Source of the DNA: Desulfovibrio sp.
Lineage (GTDB): Bacteria; Desulfobacterota; Desulfovibrionia; Desulfovibrionales; Desulfovibrionaceae
Length of the DNA stretch: 64,000 nucleotides
Reading direction: 5' to 3'
Assembly: GCA_030145055.1 (NCBI GenBank)
Contig: JAQYWK010000005.1
Location: 248,001 to 312,000 of the forward strand
The position numbers and the translations under genes were made by a program. The notes beneath the pieces are model-generated. The model saw nothing but the letters and a program-made list of their open reading frames with translations, was not told where the DNA came from and did no database searches. Below are positions 38,464 to 49,327 of the stretch, piece by piece (position 1 is the stretch's first letter; each line of letters opens with the position of its first letter).

Positions 38464-38719
38464 AACCACCTCCCTAGGTAGTTACGAGATAGCGTGCGTA
38501 TGAATAGTCTCTATGCCAGACTGAGGTCTAATGCCTCTCTTTATAACATAATTATTGTTGTTATAGTGGGCAATACTCCCCCCTCTTTTTTTATAAGAAA
38601 ATAGTATGTTCGGTAGTGTCTAGAATGGAGGGGTAGACCTATGCGGTGCACTGTTGATAGCTGACAGCCTGCTTAACAAGTTTTACCAAGGTGTTTAAAA
38701 CGGTCGAGAAATCTTCCTG

Positions 38720-39940
38720 CTAAAGCAACTTCTCTCGTCCAGCAAGCGCCAACATCGCCATCAGGATTCCCAGGGGGGTAATCATTATAGATAGTGTGGT
38801 TTGCGGTGAAAATGAGCCGTCCATGAGCATTCCTGCTACCGTGCTTCCTATGCCTTGGCATATAAGTAGAAGGCTGACATATGAGGCGGAGGCCATGCCC
38901 GAACTCTCTTTAAATTTTGTGAATAGCGACTTTAAACTGATTGGCTCTATGAACCCGAAGCTGAATCCTAGCACGGTCAAAGGGGCCATAAAAATAATGA
39001 CATGGGACATGGATGAGGTCATTTCAAGGATTGAAAACAGTACACCGCCAGTGATGCCTATAATTGCGCCAAGCATAAATAGCTTTTTCGGGGAATATTT
39101 CTTGACGGCTTTTACTGCTGATAATTGACCAGCAATCATACCCGCTATTACCAATATGTTAGCTATGGCGAATCCTGTCGGGGTCAGGCCGAAATCTGTT
39201 TCTAGTGATAAGGGTGTTATGATTAGGTAGGCTCCTTGAAATACTGCGAACATCAGTAGAGGTCCGGTTACTAGTAATATCTGATCGGAAAGAAGGATAG
39301 CTCGGTAACTTTTCAGACTGCCAGCGAAGTCTACTTTGGGCAGCCTGTTTTCCTTCGGGAGAGTTTCACCTAGGTAAAGGGATGCAAAGCCGCTCGCGAT
39401 GGACACTCCTGCCAGAATGTAAAAGACAAAACGCCATCCGAATTGTTCGATGACCACTCCGCCAATAAGCATGGATAATATCGGGATAAGTGCGGTCATT
39501 GCTCCGAGTAGTCCTAGCACTGTGTATGCCTCTGGTCCCGGACATTCATCTCGAACCATCGCTAATGTAGGAACCTGAATTAGACCCACGCCAAGTCCTT
39601 GAATTACTCTACCAATTAGAAATACAGTACCGCTGTCCGTAATGGGGCAAACCAAACTACCCAGACAAAACAGAGCAAGTCCTGCGAAAACGAAATTGCG
39701 TCGTCCCCATGCATCAGAAAGTGGACCTGCCACAATCATTACTGCTGCAAAGCTTATGAAATAGAGCGTAAGTGTTGCGCTGAGTTGTTGACTGCTCATG
39801 GACAAATCTCGGCCAATTTCCGGCAAGCCCGGTATAAAAATACTGGTTCCCATCCATATTACACTGCTAAGCGTGGCTAGCGCTAAGCTAAAACCTTTGA
39901 TGGACATACCGCTTCTGGTTTTTTGCGAGACCTGAGTCAA
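38720..39940 (-). CDS. MFS drug-efflux transporter, Bcr/CflA type
   Basis: 406 residues with 12 predicted transmembrane segments. Motif A between TM2 and TM3 reads GPLSDAWGRRNF, and motif C-like GLLGAMTALIPILSMLIGG, seen in antiporters, lies in TM5. The substrate is unknown. It begins nine bp after the stop of the ATPase-like/GNAT fusion gene, so the two form an operon. Confidence 0.87.
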   Translation of the reverse strand: MTQVSQKTRSGMSIKGFSLALATLSSVIWMGTSIFIPGLPEIGRDLSMSSQQLSATLTLYFISFAAVMIVAGPLSDAWGRRNFVFAGLALFCLGSLVCPITDSGTVFLIGRVIQGLGVGLIQVPTLAMVRDECPGPEAYTVLGLLGAMTALIPILSMLIGGVVIEQFGWRFVFYILAGVSIASGFASLYLGETLPKENRLPKVDFAGSLKSYRAILLSDQILLVTGPLLMFAVFQGAYLIITPLSLETDFGLTPTGFAIANILVIAGMIAGQLSAVKAVKKYSPKKLFMLGAIIGITGGVLFSILEMTSSMSHVIIFMAPLTVLGFSFGFIEPISLKSLFTKFKESSGMASASYVSLLLICQGIGSTVAGMLMDGSFSPQTTLSIMITPLGILMAMLALAGREKLL

Positions 39941-39949
39941 ACTTATCTC

Positions 39950-41452
39950 CTACCCTTCCACCATTTCGCTGTAGAGCTTGTGGACGTGTGTCTTTAGATT
40001 TTCAGCAAGAGGATCATGGAGGTTGATGGATTCAAAGTCTACCGCGTAGGTTAAGGCGATATAAACAAGGTAGAATTTTGAGACTGAAATAGGTTTTACA
40101 CCTGTGAATATAGCGTTGAGTTGTTTCATTTTATCGTCAAGCTTTGGAGGAAGCTTTTCCCATGCCGGAACAAGGAAAAGAACTACTTTGATGCCGTTGG
40201 CAAATAGTAGGAATTTTTTTTGCCTGAATTTGTTTATCCAGTCTTCGTTTATGGTTTTTATTGTAACGTATGCGGTTCTTTCAAGCGGGTCTTCGTCTAT
40301 ATCAAAGGTCGTGTTTTCAGCAAAAGCTGTGGTGTATGTTTCTGAAAGTTCGGCTCGGCACCCGAATTTGTTAAGCATGGGGGACATGATTGCATGATGC
40401 TTTTCAGGCAAGTATAGTTTGTCCATCGTTGGAGGAGTCGTCATCATGGCGCAAAGCAGAAAATGTTCCCTTTGATCAATTTGAACTTTTAAGCCTCGGT
40501 AGTCCGCAGGTGTGCCTATAGACAGAAGCAAAGCTAGAGGGTTTGACCCTCCTTTTTCTGAAACTTTCTGGGAGGCTTTATGCGCGGTGACTATGTTGGC
40601 GTAGAATAAATCAACCCCAATAGGGTTGGCAGCCATGAAACTGCAAAATTCGCGAATAAGAAAGATGATTGCTCGGGTTGTTCTAAACTCAGGCCGGATC
40701 ATCAGCGCCCCTGAACAGGAGTATGTAGGAGATTCTTTTGAGAAAGAGTAAGTTGAGTTTCCTACTATAACGCCGTCTGATTCCACCAGTAAGCAGATGA
40801 GCTTGCCCTCTGCTATATCTTTTGCAAGGCGCGATTTATGATAAAACTCATCGTCGGGGTAAGAATATCTGTAGGTGTCGTAGGTCAGATCAACTAGCGC
40901 GGCGGCATCTTCTGGCTTTGCTATGCGCGTGGTGAATTTAAATTTCTTTTTGGCGTCCTGCATTGATTCGGCGGGAATCAACATTATTTTTTCATACGCC
41001 GGATTAGCGAGTTTTTTTCTTATGTATACGCGCCATCCGTCCATGCCGAGATTCTTGAATTCGAGATCATCGACAGATTTTTCGGCCAGAAAATGCCATA
41101 GTCCGCCCAAATTGGATTCTGCGGGTGACGCAGGATCGTATGTAGGGATTCTATCTATATGCACTGGAGGTCCGGCATTGGATAGAGATATCTCCACCTG
41201 ACCATCCATTAATAGCTGGAGAGTTATGCGAACCAGTTCCCAGTTTTCTGCATCTGGATAGCTTTTGATGATGAAGACAAGAGTCTCTTCTAGGGCAAGT
41301 CTTATCCCTTCGGATTCGTCTTTTTCACCGCCGGCAATCTTAATTATTTCGGTTGCCCAGTCTAGGGCTACGCCGATAAATTGGATATCATACGGAACCT
41401 CTACATGAGCTGCGAGGTGTTGTTGTATTTCATCTTCATACATGTCATTCAT
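39950..41452 (-). CDS. Anti-sigma-ATPase-like / GNAT acetyltransferase fusion
   Basis: 500 residues. About 1-150 resembles the HATPase_c_2 domain of RsbW/SpoIIAB anti-sigma factors (LALEETLVFIIKSYPD, SLSNAGPPVHI, LGGLWHFLAEKSVDDLEF), but the Mg-coordinating Asn of the N-box reads Val, and the DxGxG box reads NAGPP, so ATP binding may be lost. A GNAT domain follows from about 175 to 330 (YSCSGALMIRPEFRTTRA). The last 170 residues are unassigned. First gene of the operon with the MFS pump and divergent from the E1-like gene. The start could be the Met three codons in. Confidence 0.75.
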   Translation of the reverse strand: MNDMYEDEIQQHLAAHVEVPYDIQFIGVALDWATEIIKIAGGEKDESEGIRLALEETLVFIIKSYPDAENWELVRITLQLLMDGQVEISLSNAGPPVHIDRIPTYDPASPAESNLGGLWHFLAEKSVDDLEFKNLGMDGWRVYIRKKLANPAYEKIMLIPAESMQDAKKKFKFTTRIAKPEDAAALVDLTYDTYRYSYPDDEFYHKSRLAKDIAEGKLICLLVESDGVIVGNSTYSFSKESPTYSCSGALMIRPEFRTTRAIIFLIREFCSFMAANPIGVDLFYANIVTAHKASQKVSEKGGSNPLALLLSIGTPADYRGLKVQIDQREHFLLCAMMTTPPTMDKLYLPEKHHAIMSPMLNKFGCRAELSETYTTAFAENTTFDIDEDPLERTAYVTIKTINEDWINKFRQKKFLLFANGIKVVLFLVPAWEKLPPKLDDKMKQLNAIFTGVKPISVSKFYLVYIALTYAVDFESINLHDPLAENLKTHVHKLYSEMVEG

Positions 41453-41582
41453 ACCAAAAGAGTAAGGTTTTATTTTCTGGTTTGTAAATTATTGAAATTA
41501 TTAAAATTATACTTATGGCGCGTTGTATGCGGTATTTTCATCTGTCTGCAAAATTTTGATTGAACAAATATAGGGGTAATTA

Positions 41583-42419
41583 ATGTCCGAACCGAGTTAT
41601 TATTCGAAAATGGTTGAGAGAAATCTTGGCATTCTAGGCGAGGAAAGGCAGGAGAAGCTCAGAAATTCTACCATACCTGTCTTCGGGGTTGGTGCGCTCG
41701 GATCTGTTTCGGCGGAGATACTGGTCCGAAGTGGTGTGGGCGGATTGCGTATTGTGGATATCGATCATTTTGAAGCGTCAAATTTGAATCGCCAGCTCCA
41801 TTGCTACAATTCGACCCTTGGAGAGCACAAGGTTGATGCGACCAAACGGTTCTTGCTTGACGTTAATCCAGAGCTGAGACTCGATGAGTTTTACGTAACA
41901 GACGACGACTCAATAGGGCAGATGCTTGAAGGGTCCGAAGTCGTGCTTATGTGTATTGATGATATTATTCCTTCCATTCATGTTGCCAGAAGGTGCATGG
42001 AGGCGGGGCTTCCCATGATCGAATCTGTGGCTATGCCTTACCTTAACGTCCGCGTTTTCGATAAAAACAGTGTTTCTTTCGAAACTTTCTATGGTTTCGG
42101 CACCGAGAATATGAGCATCGAAGAACTCTACAACATGTCCTATGAACAAAAGGGCAAGTTGGTTGAGGAGATGATTAAAACTTATGCTGGAATTGAGGGG
42201 GTTTTATCCTTTTACAATGAGGGTGGTGCAGAAAAAATGATGGATGGCAATTTCTCCACCTTCGCGCCTATGGTCTGGATGCAGAGTGCCGCCATTGCGC
42301 TGGAAGCTGTTAAGCTCATACTGGATTGGGGAACGATCTCATATGCACCGGATTATGCTATGTATGATCCGTTTACCCACAAAATGGTTACCCATGTGGG
42401 ACCTGACGATCGCGAATAG
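41583..42419 (+). CDS. ThiF/MoeB/E1-like adenylyltransferase
   Basis: 278 residues with a Rossmann ATP-binding fold: GVGALGSVSAEILVRSG at about 36-52, then DIDHFEASNLNRQ carrying the conserved Arg, K near GEHKVDATK, and CIDDI for the Asp. These residues adenylate the C-terminus of a ubiquitin-like or sulfur-carrier protein in the family. The CxxC zinc sites and the catalytic Cys of ThiF/MoeB are not evident, so it is an atypical member, possibly modifying a peptide. No carrier protein gene adjoins it. AGGGG precedes the ATG. Confidence 0.8.
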   Translation: MSEPSYYSKMVERNLGILGEERQEKLRNSTIPVFGVGALGSVSAEILVRSGVGGLRIVDIDHFEASNLNRQLHCYNSTLGEHKVDATKRFLLDVNPELRLDEFYVTDDDSIGQMLEGSEVVLMCIDDIIPSIHVARRCMEAGLPMIESVAMPYLNVRVFDKNSVSFETFYGFGTENMSIEELYNMSYEQKGKLVEEMIKTYAGIEGVLSFYNEGGAEKMMDGNFSTFAPMVWMQSAAIALEAVKLILDWGTISYAPDYAMYDPFTHKMVTHVGPDDRE

Positions 42420-42612
42420 TTATTCAGAGAAACCTTATTGATACCGTTGTTTGTGGATAAGTATTTGACTTGTTAAATCAAAGTAACCAGTTTCGTTATC
42501 ATTGAAATAATTGTCAATAGTAGATAATATTGTAACTACACATTTTATAAAGTTCTGGATAATGTTAAGTTGAGTTATGTGAGTCTTGTTCATGAATGTC
42601 AGGGAGTTCTAA

Positions 42613-45600
42613 ATGCGCCGACCTCGTTCGATTGGAATCCGCTGTAAGCTAATAGCTGTTTTCGTGCTTATCAAGGTTTTGCCCTTGATAGCTTTGGCTT
42701 GGGTCGCGTGGAACGGTATCACTGTTTTAGGTCATAGTGTTGAGGACAAAGTTGTTCAATTATCTACTGAGTCTCAAAGTACTATAACTAATATTAGTGA
42801 TATGGCAGTGGAGAGTTCCATCCGGGCTTTGGATCTTAAGTCCAGAGAAACGATTGAGCGATTGACTACAGATACTGCTAAAGATGTTGCTGAATTTTTG
42901 TATGCCAGGGATAACGATATCCTTCTGGCTTCAAGCCTGCCTCCCACCGAAGAGAATTATAAAACATTTCTTGCTCCACTCTCCGGATATATCACTGAAC
43001 CTTCTGTCTGGGTTCTTAATGAGGCTGGAGATTCTTGGGGGCCAGAACCTTCTGCTCCGTCCGCTGAGCCCATCGTTTCAGCTCGTAATGCTGATAATGC
43101 GAAGGATTTCCATTCCCGGCAACCAGATAATTTTGTAAAACGCGTTAAACTCCCTCTATTTCTTGAAATGACCTATGTCGACTTAGCCGGAATAGAGCAA
43201 GTCAAGGTTACTTCTTCGGATATTTTACCGAACGAGAAAAAGGATGTTTCCGTTGCGACCAATACATATTGTAAGGCGGAGAGTTATTTTTCTGAGCTTA
43301 AAAAGCTGGCTCCAGGAGAGATTTACGTATCCGAAGTTATTGGAGCGTATCTGAAAAGTCCTATTATTGGAGCTTACACCAAAGCACGGGCGATGAAAAA
43401 AGGTATTGCCTTTGATCCTGAAAATGCGGGCTATGCGGGTAAGGAAAACCCCGTGGGTAAACGTTATCAGGGTGTTGTTCGTTGGGCTACTCCGGTAGTG
43501 CAGGACGGGCGTATCACAGGCTACGTAACTTTGGCTTTAGATCATACTCATATCATGGAATTCACTGACTATATTGTTCCTACTGCCGAGCGTTATACCT
43601 CAATTTCGGATGCGTCCTCTGGAAACTACGCGTTCATGTGGGATTACAAGGATCGCAACATATCTCATCCCCGTGACTATTTCATTACAGGATACGATCC
43701 CGAGACGGGACAACCCGCCATTCCATGGCTGGCAAAAGAGATGTTTGATGATTATACGCAAAGCGGTCTGACAATTTCTGAGTGGGAAAAGACTGCACCG
43801 GTGCTTAAAGATCAATCGCTTAAGAAGAAACCCTCCATTGAATTGATGGATGCGGGGCTTGTGGGACTGGATTGCCGTTATCTTAATTTTGCTCCTCAGT
43901 GTGATGGTTGGAACAACCTTACTAAAGATGGGGGATCAGGGTCCTTTGTCATTCTGTGGAGCGGGTTGTGGAAATTAACTACTGCGGCGGCCATTCCCTA
44001 TCATACTGGTATTTATTCAGGCCCTCGCGGTTTTGGCTTCGTTACCGTTGGAGCTAATGTTAATGAGTTCCATAAAGCAGCAACAGAAACCGGTGAAAAA
44101 ATTGCTGGTTTGGCTTCGGACTTCCAGGGAACTCTAAAAAAACAGAATGATGAGACTCAGCAGCATCTAAAAGAATCTCAGGCTAAGACCTCAAGGGAGA
44201 TAACTGTATCTACTCTGGTCATGGTGATAGTGGTAATCTTTATTGCTGTATTAATGGCCTCGACTCTCACTAATAAAATTACGGATATGATCAAGGGGAT
44301 TCGTAAATTTCAGGATGGAGATCTGGATAGCCGTCTTAAAGAGGAATCCAGCGATGAGATAGGGCAACTGGCTCATACTTTCAATGAAATGACAGACGAT
44401 ATTCAAGTATTGATTACAAATTTACGTCAGGCGGAAGAGAAATATCGTGGTTTTTTCGAGAACGCTACCGAAGGAATTTTCCGCACCACTGTTGATGGAA
44501 GATTAATAAATGTTAATCCGGCATTTGCAGAATTGGTGGGATATGGTTCTCCTCAGGAGCTACTGGACAATGTGCAAGATATTGGTGCTCGTCTATATGC
44601 TGACCCCATGAGAAGGAAGGAACTTATTCGATTGCTTGAACAGAATGGATCTGTGCGGGACTTTGAATATGAAGTGAGATTGCCGTCCGGTAAATCACGT
44701 TTTTTGACGACTTATTGCCAACTAGTGGTCGGAGAAGACGGCAGTGTCTATCTAGAGGGTATGGCCACAGACGTTTCTGAACGTAAGCTAAAGGAACAGG
44801 CTGAAATTGAAAAGGAAGCCGCTCTTGCCGCCAACAAATCTAAGTCAAAATTCCTTGCCACCATGAGCCATGAAATACGCACCCCTCTAAATTTTATCAT
44901 GGGCATGCCTGATATACTTTCTGAAACCGATCTCACTGCTGAACAGAGCAAGATTGTGAATATGTTTAAATCAGCAGGAGAGGGGTTGTTGAGACTGATC
45001 AATGAAATTTTAGATTTTTCTAAAATTGAAGCGGGACAGATTATTATTGATGAAACAGAATTCAATCTGATCGAACTGCTGGACAGTGTTGCCTGTTTTA
45101 TGAGCGTTAAAGCCAGAACTGGAGGCCTTAGATTTGAGTGTGTAGTTCCCAATAATATTCCGCGCTGGGTTAGAGGGGATGAGCTAAGGGTCAGGCAGAT
45201 ATTGATGAATCTGGTTGGTAATGCCATTAAGTTTACCAATGCCGGATTAGTGAAAGTAGACGTTAGTGCTGATTATAGTGATGATCAAAATGTTCAAGTA
45301 TCCTTCAGTATCAGTGATACCGGTATCGGTATTGGGAAAGAAAAAATAGCAACGATCTTTGAAAGTTTCACTCAGGCCGATTCCTCAACTACTCGTAAGT
45401 ACGGCGGCACTGGCCTTGGTTTGACCATTTCTAAGCGTTTGCTGGAACTTATGGGTGGACATATTGAGGTTACAAGCCATTTGGGACGCGGTACGATGTT
45501 CTCGTTTACACTTCCATTTGAGGTTTGCAGTGACGATCGTGAGGTTGTGAAACCCGCTCCGGATAGAGTCTGTCTTACCATGGATTTAAGTTCTAAGAAG

Positions 45601-45972
45601 GTGCTCATAGTAGAAGACTCTAAAAGTAATCAAATGCTCATCGAGCATTATCTGAAAGATAGTGGGCACACTTTGCTAATTGCCAGTAATGGCCTAGAAG
45701 GATTAGAACTATTCAAAGAAGTGGGCGACATAGACGTAATCCTCATGGACATGCAGATGCCCGTTATGGATGGTATTGATGCTACTATGGCTATCCGTGT
45801 CTATGAAAAGGAACAAAATCTTCCACCTGTTCATATCGTTGCTCTTACTGCCAACGCTTTTGAAGACGATAAGAAGAAATGCTTTGAATCTGGATGTGAC
45901 CACTTTGTGGCGAAACCAGTTCGTAAAGATGATCTACTCGCTACCATATCTTCTGGCCGAGAGAATGTGTAG
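42613..45972 (+). CDS. Hybrid sensor histidine kinase (periplasmic sensor, HAMP, PAS, REC)
   Basis: 1119 residues: TM1 at about 14-34; a very large periplasmic sensor (about 35-530) with Cache-like elements; TM2 at about 533-555; HAMP to about 608; PAS at about 613-735; HisKA with phospho-accepting H753 ([10 protein letters not shown]); HATPase ([25 protein letters not shown]); and a receiver with phospho-acceptor D1046 ([11 protein letters not shown]). No HPt domain, so phosphate must pass to a separate HPt protein or the receiver acts as autoinhibitor. AGGGAG precedes the ATG. The adjacent chemoreceptor may sense related signals. Confidence 0.92.
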   Translation: MRRPRSIGIRCKLIAVFVLIKVLPLIALAWVAWNGITVLGHSVEDKVVQLSTESQSTITNISDMAVESSIRALDLKSRETIERLTTDTAKDVAEFLYARDNDILLASSLPPTEENYKTFLAPLSGYITEPSVWVLNEAGDSWGPEPSAPSAEPIVSARNADNAKDFHSRQPDNFVKRVKLPLFLEMTYVDLAGIEQVKVTSSDILPNEKKDVSVATNTYCKAESYFSELKKLAPGEIYVSEVIGAYLKSPIIGAYTKARAMKKGIAFDPENAGYAGKENPVGKRYQGVVRWATPVVQDGRITGYVTLALDHTHIMEFTDYIVPTAERYTSISDASSGNYAFMWDYKDRNISHPRDYFITGYDPETGQPAIPWLAKEMFDDYTQSGLTISEWEKTAPVLKDQSLKKKPSIELMDAGLVGLDCRYLNFAPQCDGWNNLTKDGGSGSFVILWSGLWKLTTAAAIPYHTGIYSGPRGFGFVTVGANVNEFHKAATETGEKIAGLASDFQGTLKKQNDETQQHLKESQAKTSREITVSTLVMVIVVIFIAVLMASTLTNKITDMIKGIRKFQDGDLDSRLKEESSDEIGQLAHTFNEMTDDIQVLITNLRQAEEKYRGFFENATEGIFRTTVDGRLINVNPAFAELVGYGSPQELLDNVQDIGARLYADPMRRKELIRLLEQNGSVRDFEYEVRLPSGKSRFLTTYCQLVVGEDGSVYLEGMATDVSERKLKEQAEIEKEAALAANKSKSKFLATMSHEIRTPLNFIMGMPDILSETDLTAEQSKIVNMFKSAGEGLLRLINEILDFSKIEAGQIIIDETEFNLIELLDSVACFMSVKARTGGLRFECVVPNNIPRWVRGDELRVRQILMNLVGNAIKFTNAGLVKVDVSADYSDDQNVQVSFSISDTGIGIGKEKIATIFESFTQADSSTTRKYGGTGLGLTISKRLLELMGGHIEVTSHLGRGTMFSFTLPFEVCSDDREVVKPAPDRVCLTMDLSSKKVLIVEDSKSNQMLIEHYLKDSGHTLLIASNGLEGLELFKEVGDIDVILMDMQMPVMDGIDATMAIRVYEKEQNLPPVHIVALTANAFEDDKKKCFESGCDHFVAKPVRKDDLLATISSGRENV

Positions 45973-46086
45973 CTGAAGAAAAGTTAATTGGGGCATATTA
46001 ACTGAGCGCGCTATTTGAATCGTTCGGGGCTTCATTTCGATCAATTTCGGTATAGTCTCGCACACTCTTGGCGACCCTTATTCTGT

Positions 46087-46333
46087 ATGAATAGAACAGC
46101 TTTTCTTTTCCTGCTTGCTGCTCATGCCTATGATCCAAAATATTACGCCATTTTTCAATTGAGATGAACCCTCAATTACTGCCTGTGTAACGGTCTCTAT
46201 CGTCGCTTGTCTGGTTTTTGTCATGCCTAGGACGTCGCCGATTCAGTCCGCAATTGTTGTGGCGGCTTTAATTGTAACCTCCACTTGCATTTTAGTTGTA
46301 ATACTCAACCTCTACATCAGGTCTACAACGTAA
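46087..46333 (+). pseudogene. Possible remnant of a small membrane protein
   Basis: The 509-bp gap 45973-46481 contains an open stretch at 46163-46333 coding for a two-helix hydrophobic segment (VSIVACLVFVMP, then SAIVVAALIVTSTCILVV) that has no start codon. An ATG frame at 46087 (MNRTAFLFLLAAHAYDPKYY) runs into it in another frame, as after a one-base shift near 46160. Together they look like a decayed small membrane-protein gene; no family recognised. Confidence 0.3.
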
Positions 46334-46481
46334 ACAGGGGCGGAATCCCTGTTCTGAATTTGTCTTTTATTAGCAAAATAGTAGTCCTCGTCAGAGCATA
46401 TTAAGTAATAATATTATGGTCAAAAGTTCTCATCAATGTTAAATGATTAGCTAATATTAACTTATTACTTGAGGGGGGAGG

Positions 46482-48443
46482 GTGAAAATTCGATCGAAAT
46501 TCATATTGGCAATCATTGTACCAGTGATCATTTCAGTTTTGATCATTTCAATTGTAGTTTCCATTGGAATCAGGGGTACGGTTACGGAACAATTTGAAAC
46601 ATCTTCGCAGGAGCAACTGCTCCGAATAGACGGATTCGTCAACCAACTCCTCAAAGGGCCCGCTGAAATTACCAAGTATGTTGCTTCACTGCCCTCTGTA
46701 ATTAATGGGCGCGGAGATTGGACACACTTTTTTGAATTGCCTGAAGGGAAGCACTTTGCGGTGAGAGATGATATGGGCGAACTGGAGAGAGTCTCATACA
46801 ATACCTTTGATTTGTTGATTAAAAGTCACCCTGAATTCGCTTACGTGTACACCGGACTTTCTGACGGGGGGTACACCGCAGCCCCAAATGAGGCTTTGTC
46901 AAGCACGTATGATCCAAGAAAACGGCCGTGGTACAAGCAGGGTATTTCATCGCCGGACGAGACGACTCTTTTAAACGCCTATGTCACGACAGAGGGTGTT
47001 CCTAATATTGGTATGGTGACCAAAATACGAGACGATGCTGGGCAAGTAATGGGTATTGCAGCCGTAGACATTAGCCTAGGAAAGCTTACTGAAATCGCAT
47101 CTAGTATCAACATAGGAAAGACCGGATACATAATTATTGTTCAAGGTGATGGGACAATACTCGCTGATCCAAAGAACGAAGACTACGTATTTAAGAATAT
47201 GTCCGAACTGTCTGAAGCGTTCATGATATTAAATAACACCTCTTCCGAACTGGTAGAAGATATCAAGGTAGATGGTAAAGACATGTTCGGAAGCGTATTC
47301 ACATCTTCGGAAACAGGTTGGAAGTATATTGCCCTTATAGAACGGGATGAGATCCTTGAGTCATCCAATGCAGCTATTACGCAGACCGTGGTTATCGGTT
47401 TGACCATCGCCTTGTTTTGCGGACTTGGCGGATGGAAGTTGGCCCAATCGATGACGGAGCCGATTATCCGAAGTGGCTCATTCGCCCGTGAAGTAGCTGC
47501 CGGTGACTTGACTGCGTCAATTCGTGTTTCAGGAAAGGATGAGGTCGCCATGCTTGCTCATGATTTGGGCAACATGGGGTCGAAGCTCCGCCAGGTCGTG
47601 GGTGATGTCCGCTTGACTGTAGAAGGCGTTGCAACCGGTGCCACTCAGCTTTCCGCCACGGCAGAGACTTTGTCTCAGGGGGCTACTTTGCAGGCTTCCA
47701 ATGTGGAAGAGGTCGCCTCATCCATGGAAGAGATGGTTGCGAACATTAGCCAAAATGCCCAGAATGCAAAAGAAACAGAACAGATAGCCTTGCGGTCAGC
47801 AACTGACGCCGAACGAGGCGGAGAATCCGTTGCACAGACCGTTAAGGCCATGCGTGAAATCGCAGACAAGATATCCGTGGTCGAGGAAATTGCTCGTCAA
47901 ACGAATCTGCTTGCTCTGAATGCCGCCATCGAAGCCGCACGGGCAGGAGAGCATGGTAAGGGGTTTGCGGTAGTTGCCGCCGAAGTGAGAAAGCTTGCAG
48001 AACGATCTGGCATTGCCGCCGCAGAAATTAGTGATCTATCCATTTCGAGCGTTCAGGTGGCCGAGGAGGCTGGAGAGATGCTCGGCAAGATGGTCCCGGA
48101 CATCAAGCATACCGCCGACCTGATCCAGGAAATCACGGCTGCCAGCAACGAGCAGCAAGCAGGAGCCGAAGGAGTTAACACCGCCATCCACCAGCTTGAT
48201 CAGGTTATTCAGCAAATTGCCTCAGCTTCGGAGGAAATGTCCTCCACATCACAAGAACTTTCGAGTCAAGCCGATCATCTCAAACATACGGTCTCCTATT
48301 TTAACATAGGAGATATGGGTATTATGCACTCGACAAAGGTCAGAGCTGCACAAAGTTCGGATCGCTTAATCCAGCCAAGCAGGCCGAAAGCGCTGGGTGT
48401 CGCATTGGAAATGGGAGAGGATGCTGACTTCGAAAGGTACTAA
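46482..48443 (+). CDS. Methyl-accepting chemotaxis protein with dCache sensor
   Basis: 653 residues from a GTG start embedded after a purine-rich GGGGGGAGG ribosome site. TM1 about 8-30; dCache_1 periplasmic domain about 35-280 ([10 protein letters not shown] and a second [19 protein letters not shown] half, typical of amino-acid or carboxylate-binding receptors); TM2 about 300-320; HAMP; then the classical signalling domain with the tip [20 protein letters not shown] quoted as [14 protein letters not shown]. No CheR-binding pentapeptide at the C-terminus. Terminated by the hairpin at 48465-48487. Confidence 0.93.
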   Translation: MKIRSKFILAIIVPVIISVLIISIVVSIGIRGTVTEQFETSSQEQLLRIDGFVNQLLKGPAEITKYVASLPSVINGRGDWTHFFELPEGKHFAVRDDMGELERVSYNTFDLLIKSHPEFAYVYTGLSDGGYTAAPNEALSSTYDPRKRPWYKQGISSPDETTLLNAYVTTEGVPNIGMVTKIRDDAGQVMGIAAVDISLGKLTEIASSINIGKTGYIIIVQGDGTILADPKNEDYVFKNMSELSEAFMILNNTSSELVEDIKVDGKDMFGSVFTSSETGWKYIALIERDEILESSNAAITQTVVIGLTIALFCGLGGWKLAQSMTEPIIRSGSFAREVAAGDLTASIRVSGKDEVAMLAHDLGNMGSKLRQVVGDVRLTVEGVATGATQLSATAETLSQGATLQASNVEEVASSMEEMVANISQNAQNAKETEQIALRSATDAERGGESVAQTVKAMREIADKISVVEEIARQTNLLALNAAIEAARAGEHGKGFAVVAAEVRKLAERSGIAAAEISDLSISSVQVAEEAGEMLGKMVPDIKHTADLIQEITAASNEQQAGAEGVNTAIHQLDQVIQQIASASEEMSSTSQELSSQADHLKHTVSYFNIGDMGIMHSTKVRAAQSSDRLIQPSRPKALGVALEMGEDADFERY

Positions 48444-48464
48444 CTGGCAAACTAAAAGAATATT

Positions 48465-48487
48465 GGGCGCCTTAGGGCGCCCTTTTT
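48465..48487 (+). terminator. Terminator after dCache chemoreceptor
   Basis: GGGCGCC, four-base loop, GGCGCCC, TTTTT: a compact GC-rich stem with a U-tract 22 bp after the stop. Confidence 0.9.
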
Positions 48488-48553
48488 GGGATGGACGTCC
48501 TTCCCGCTATAGATTCTGTTGTGGGGAGATTACGTTCAAATTGTTAATCCCGT

Positions 48554-49189
48554 TTATTGCTCAATAATATTATACTTTAATTGATTATTGGGGATACGGG
48601 ATCCAAAAACTTTTACCCTAAAAACACGAATCTCATCGTCAGTCTCTGCCTTCAAGACTATGTTGCGAGCTGTTCGGCCCACAAAAATCTGATGCCATTT
48701 TGTGCGATCAGATAGGTCAATCTTTTTCACTTTAAAGCGATCGGCACTAACCCCAAGAACTCCCTCGTGCTTGCTTCCAACACGGTCGTCAGCATAAATT
48801 TGTATGACATCAATATTGGACAATGCATGCAATGGGATAACTATTTCATCTCTTTTTTCTTCGTCCCGGTTGCGCCGACATTTGTCTCCACCAAAACAAG
48901 CGTAATCTTGCGGATAAAACTCTGCGATCAAGCCATTAGCGATATCTTGATCGTACTCTTCCTGGCGTTGTACTATGCGTTCTGCATTGCGCCGTTTCTC
49001 GCGTTCAACAGCCAATTCACGTGCTTTTAAATCCAAGGCGGCTTGCTTTTTCCGTGCCTCAAACTTCTGCTGCGAATTAAGTGCAGTCCATTCTTCATCA
49101 GGGATTCCCAGCGGATGAGATGCACATGCGGCAATGGAAAGTAAAACTATTCCTATTACAACCTTTAAAACCTTGTCTAAAATTCTCAT
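48554..49189 (-). CDS. Putative lipoprotein with helical and beta domains
   Basis: 211 residues. Signal with lipobox IAAC at about residue 22; a charged coiled-coil segment (about 40-85, rich in K/E/R/Q); a short Cys pair (YACFGGDKC); and a C-terminal beta-rich part. Function unknown. It is the last gene on the core side before the first tRNA-Val fragment. Confidence 0.75.
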   Translation of the reverse strand: MRILDKVLKVVIGIVLLSIAACASHPLGIPDEEWTALNSQQKFEARKKQAALDLKARELAVEREKRRNAERIVQRQEEYDQDIANGLIAEFYPQDYACFGGDKCRRNRDEEKRDEIVIPLHALSNIDVIQIYADDRVGSKHEGVLGVSADRFKVKKIDLSDRTKWHQIFVGRTARNIVLKAETDDEIRVFRVKVFGSRIPNNQLKYNIIEQ

Positions 49190-49219
49190 ATATTATCTAA
49201 CCGGTTTTGTTCTGCCTAA

Positions 49220-49271
49220 TGGTGGGTAAGAGCCGTTTTGGGACTGCTGAGCACTTGTATGTCAAACTAAG
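49220..49271 (-). repeat. tRNA-Val(GAC) 3'-half fragment A (decayed att-like core)
   Basis: Read on the minus strand it keeps TTGACAT (anticodon loop, GAC), AGCAG (T stem) and terminal ACCA, but about a dozen other positions differ from fragment D, so stems no longer pair fully. The 15 bases GTTCTGCCTAATGGT at its 3' edge are identical to those at fragment B. Most degenerate of the four copies. Confidence 0.6.
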
Positions 49272-49327
49272 TGTTTTTAAAAGAAATATAATTTTCATTC
49301 TCTAAAAAAACTTAAAGTACAGTCACT

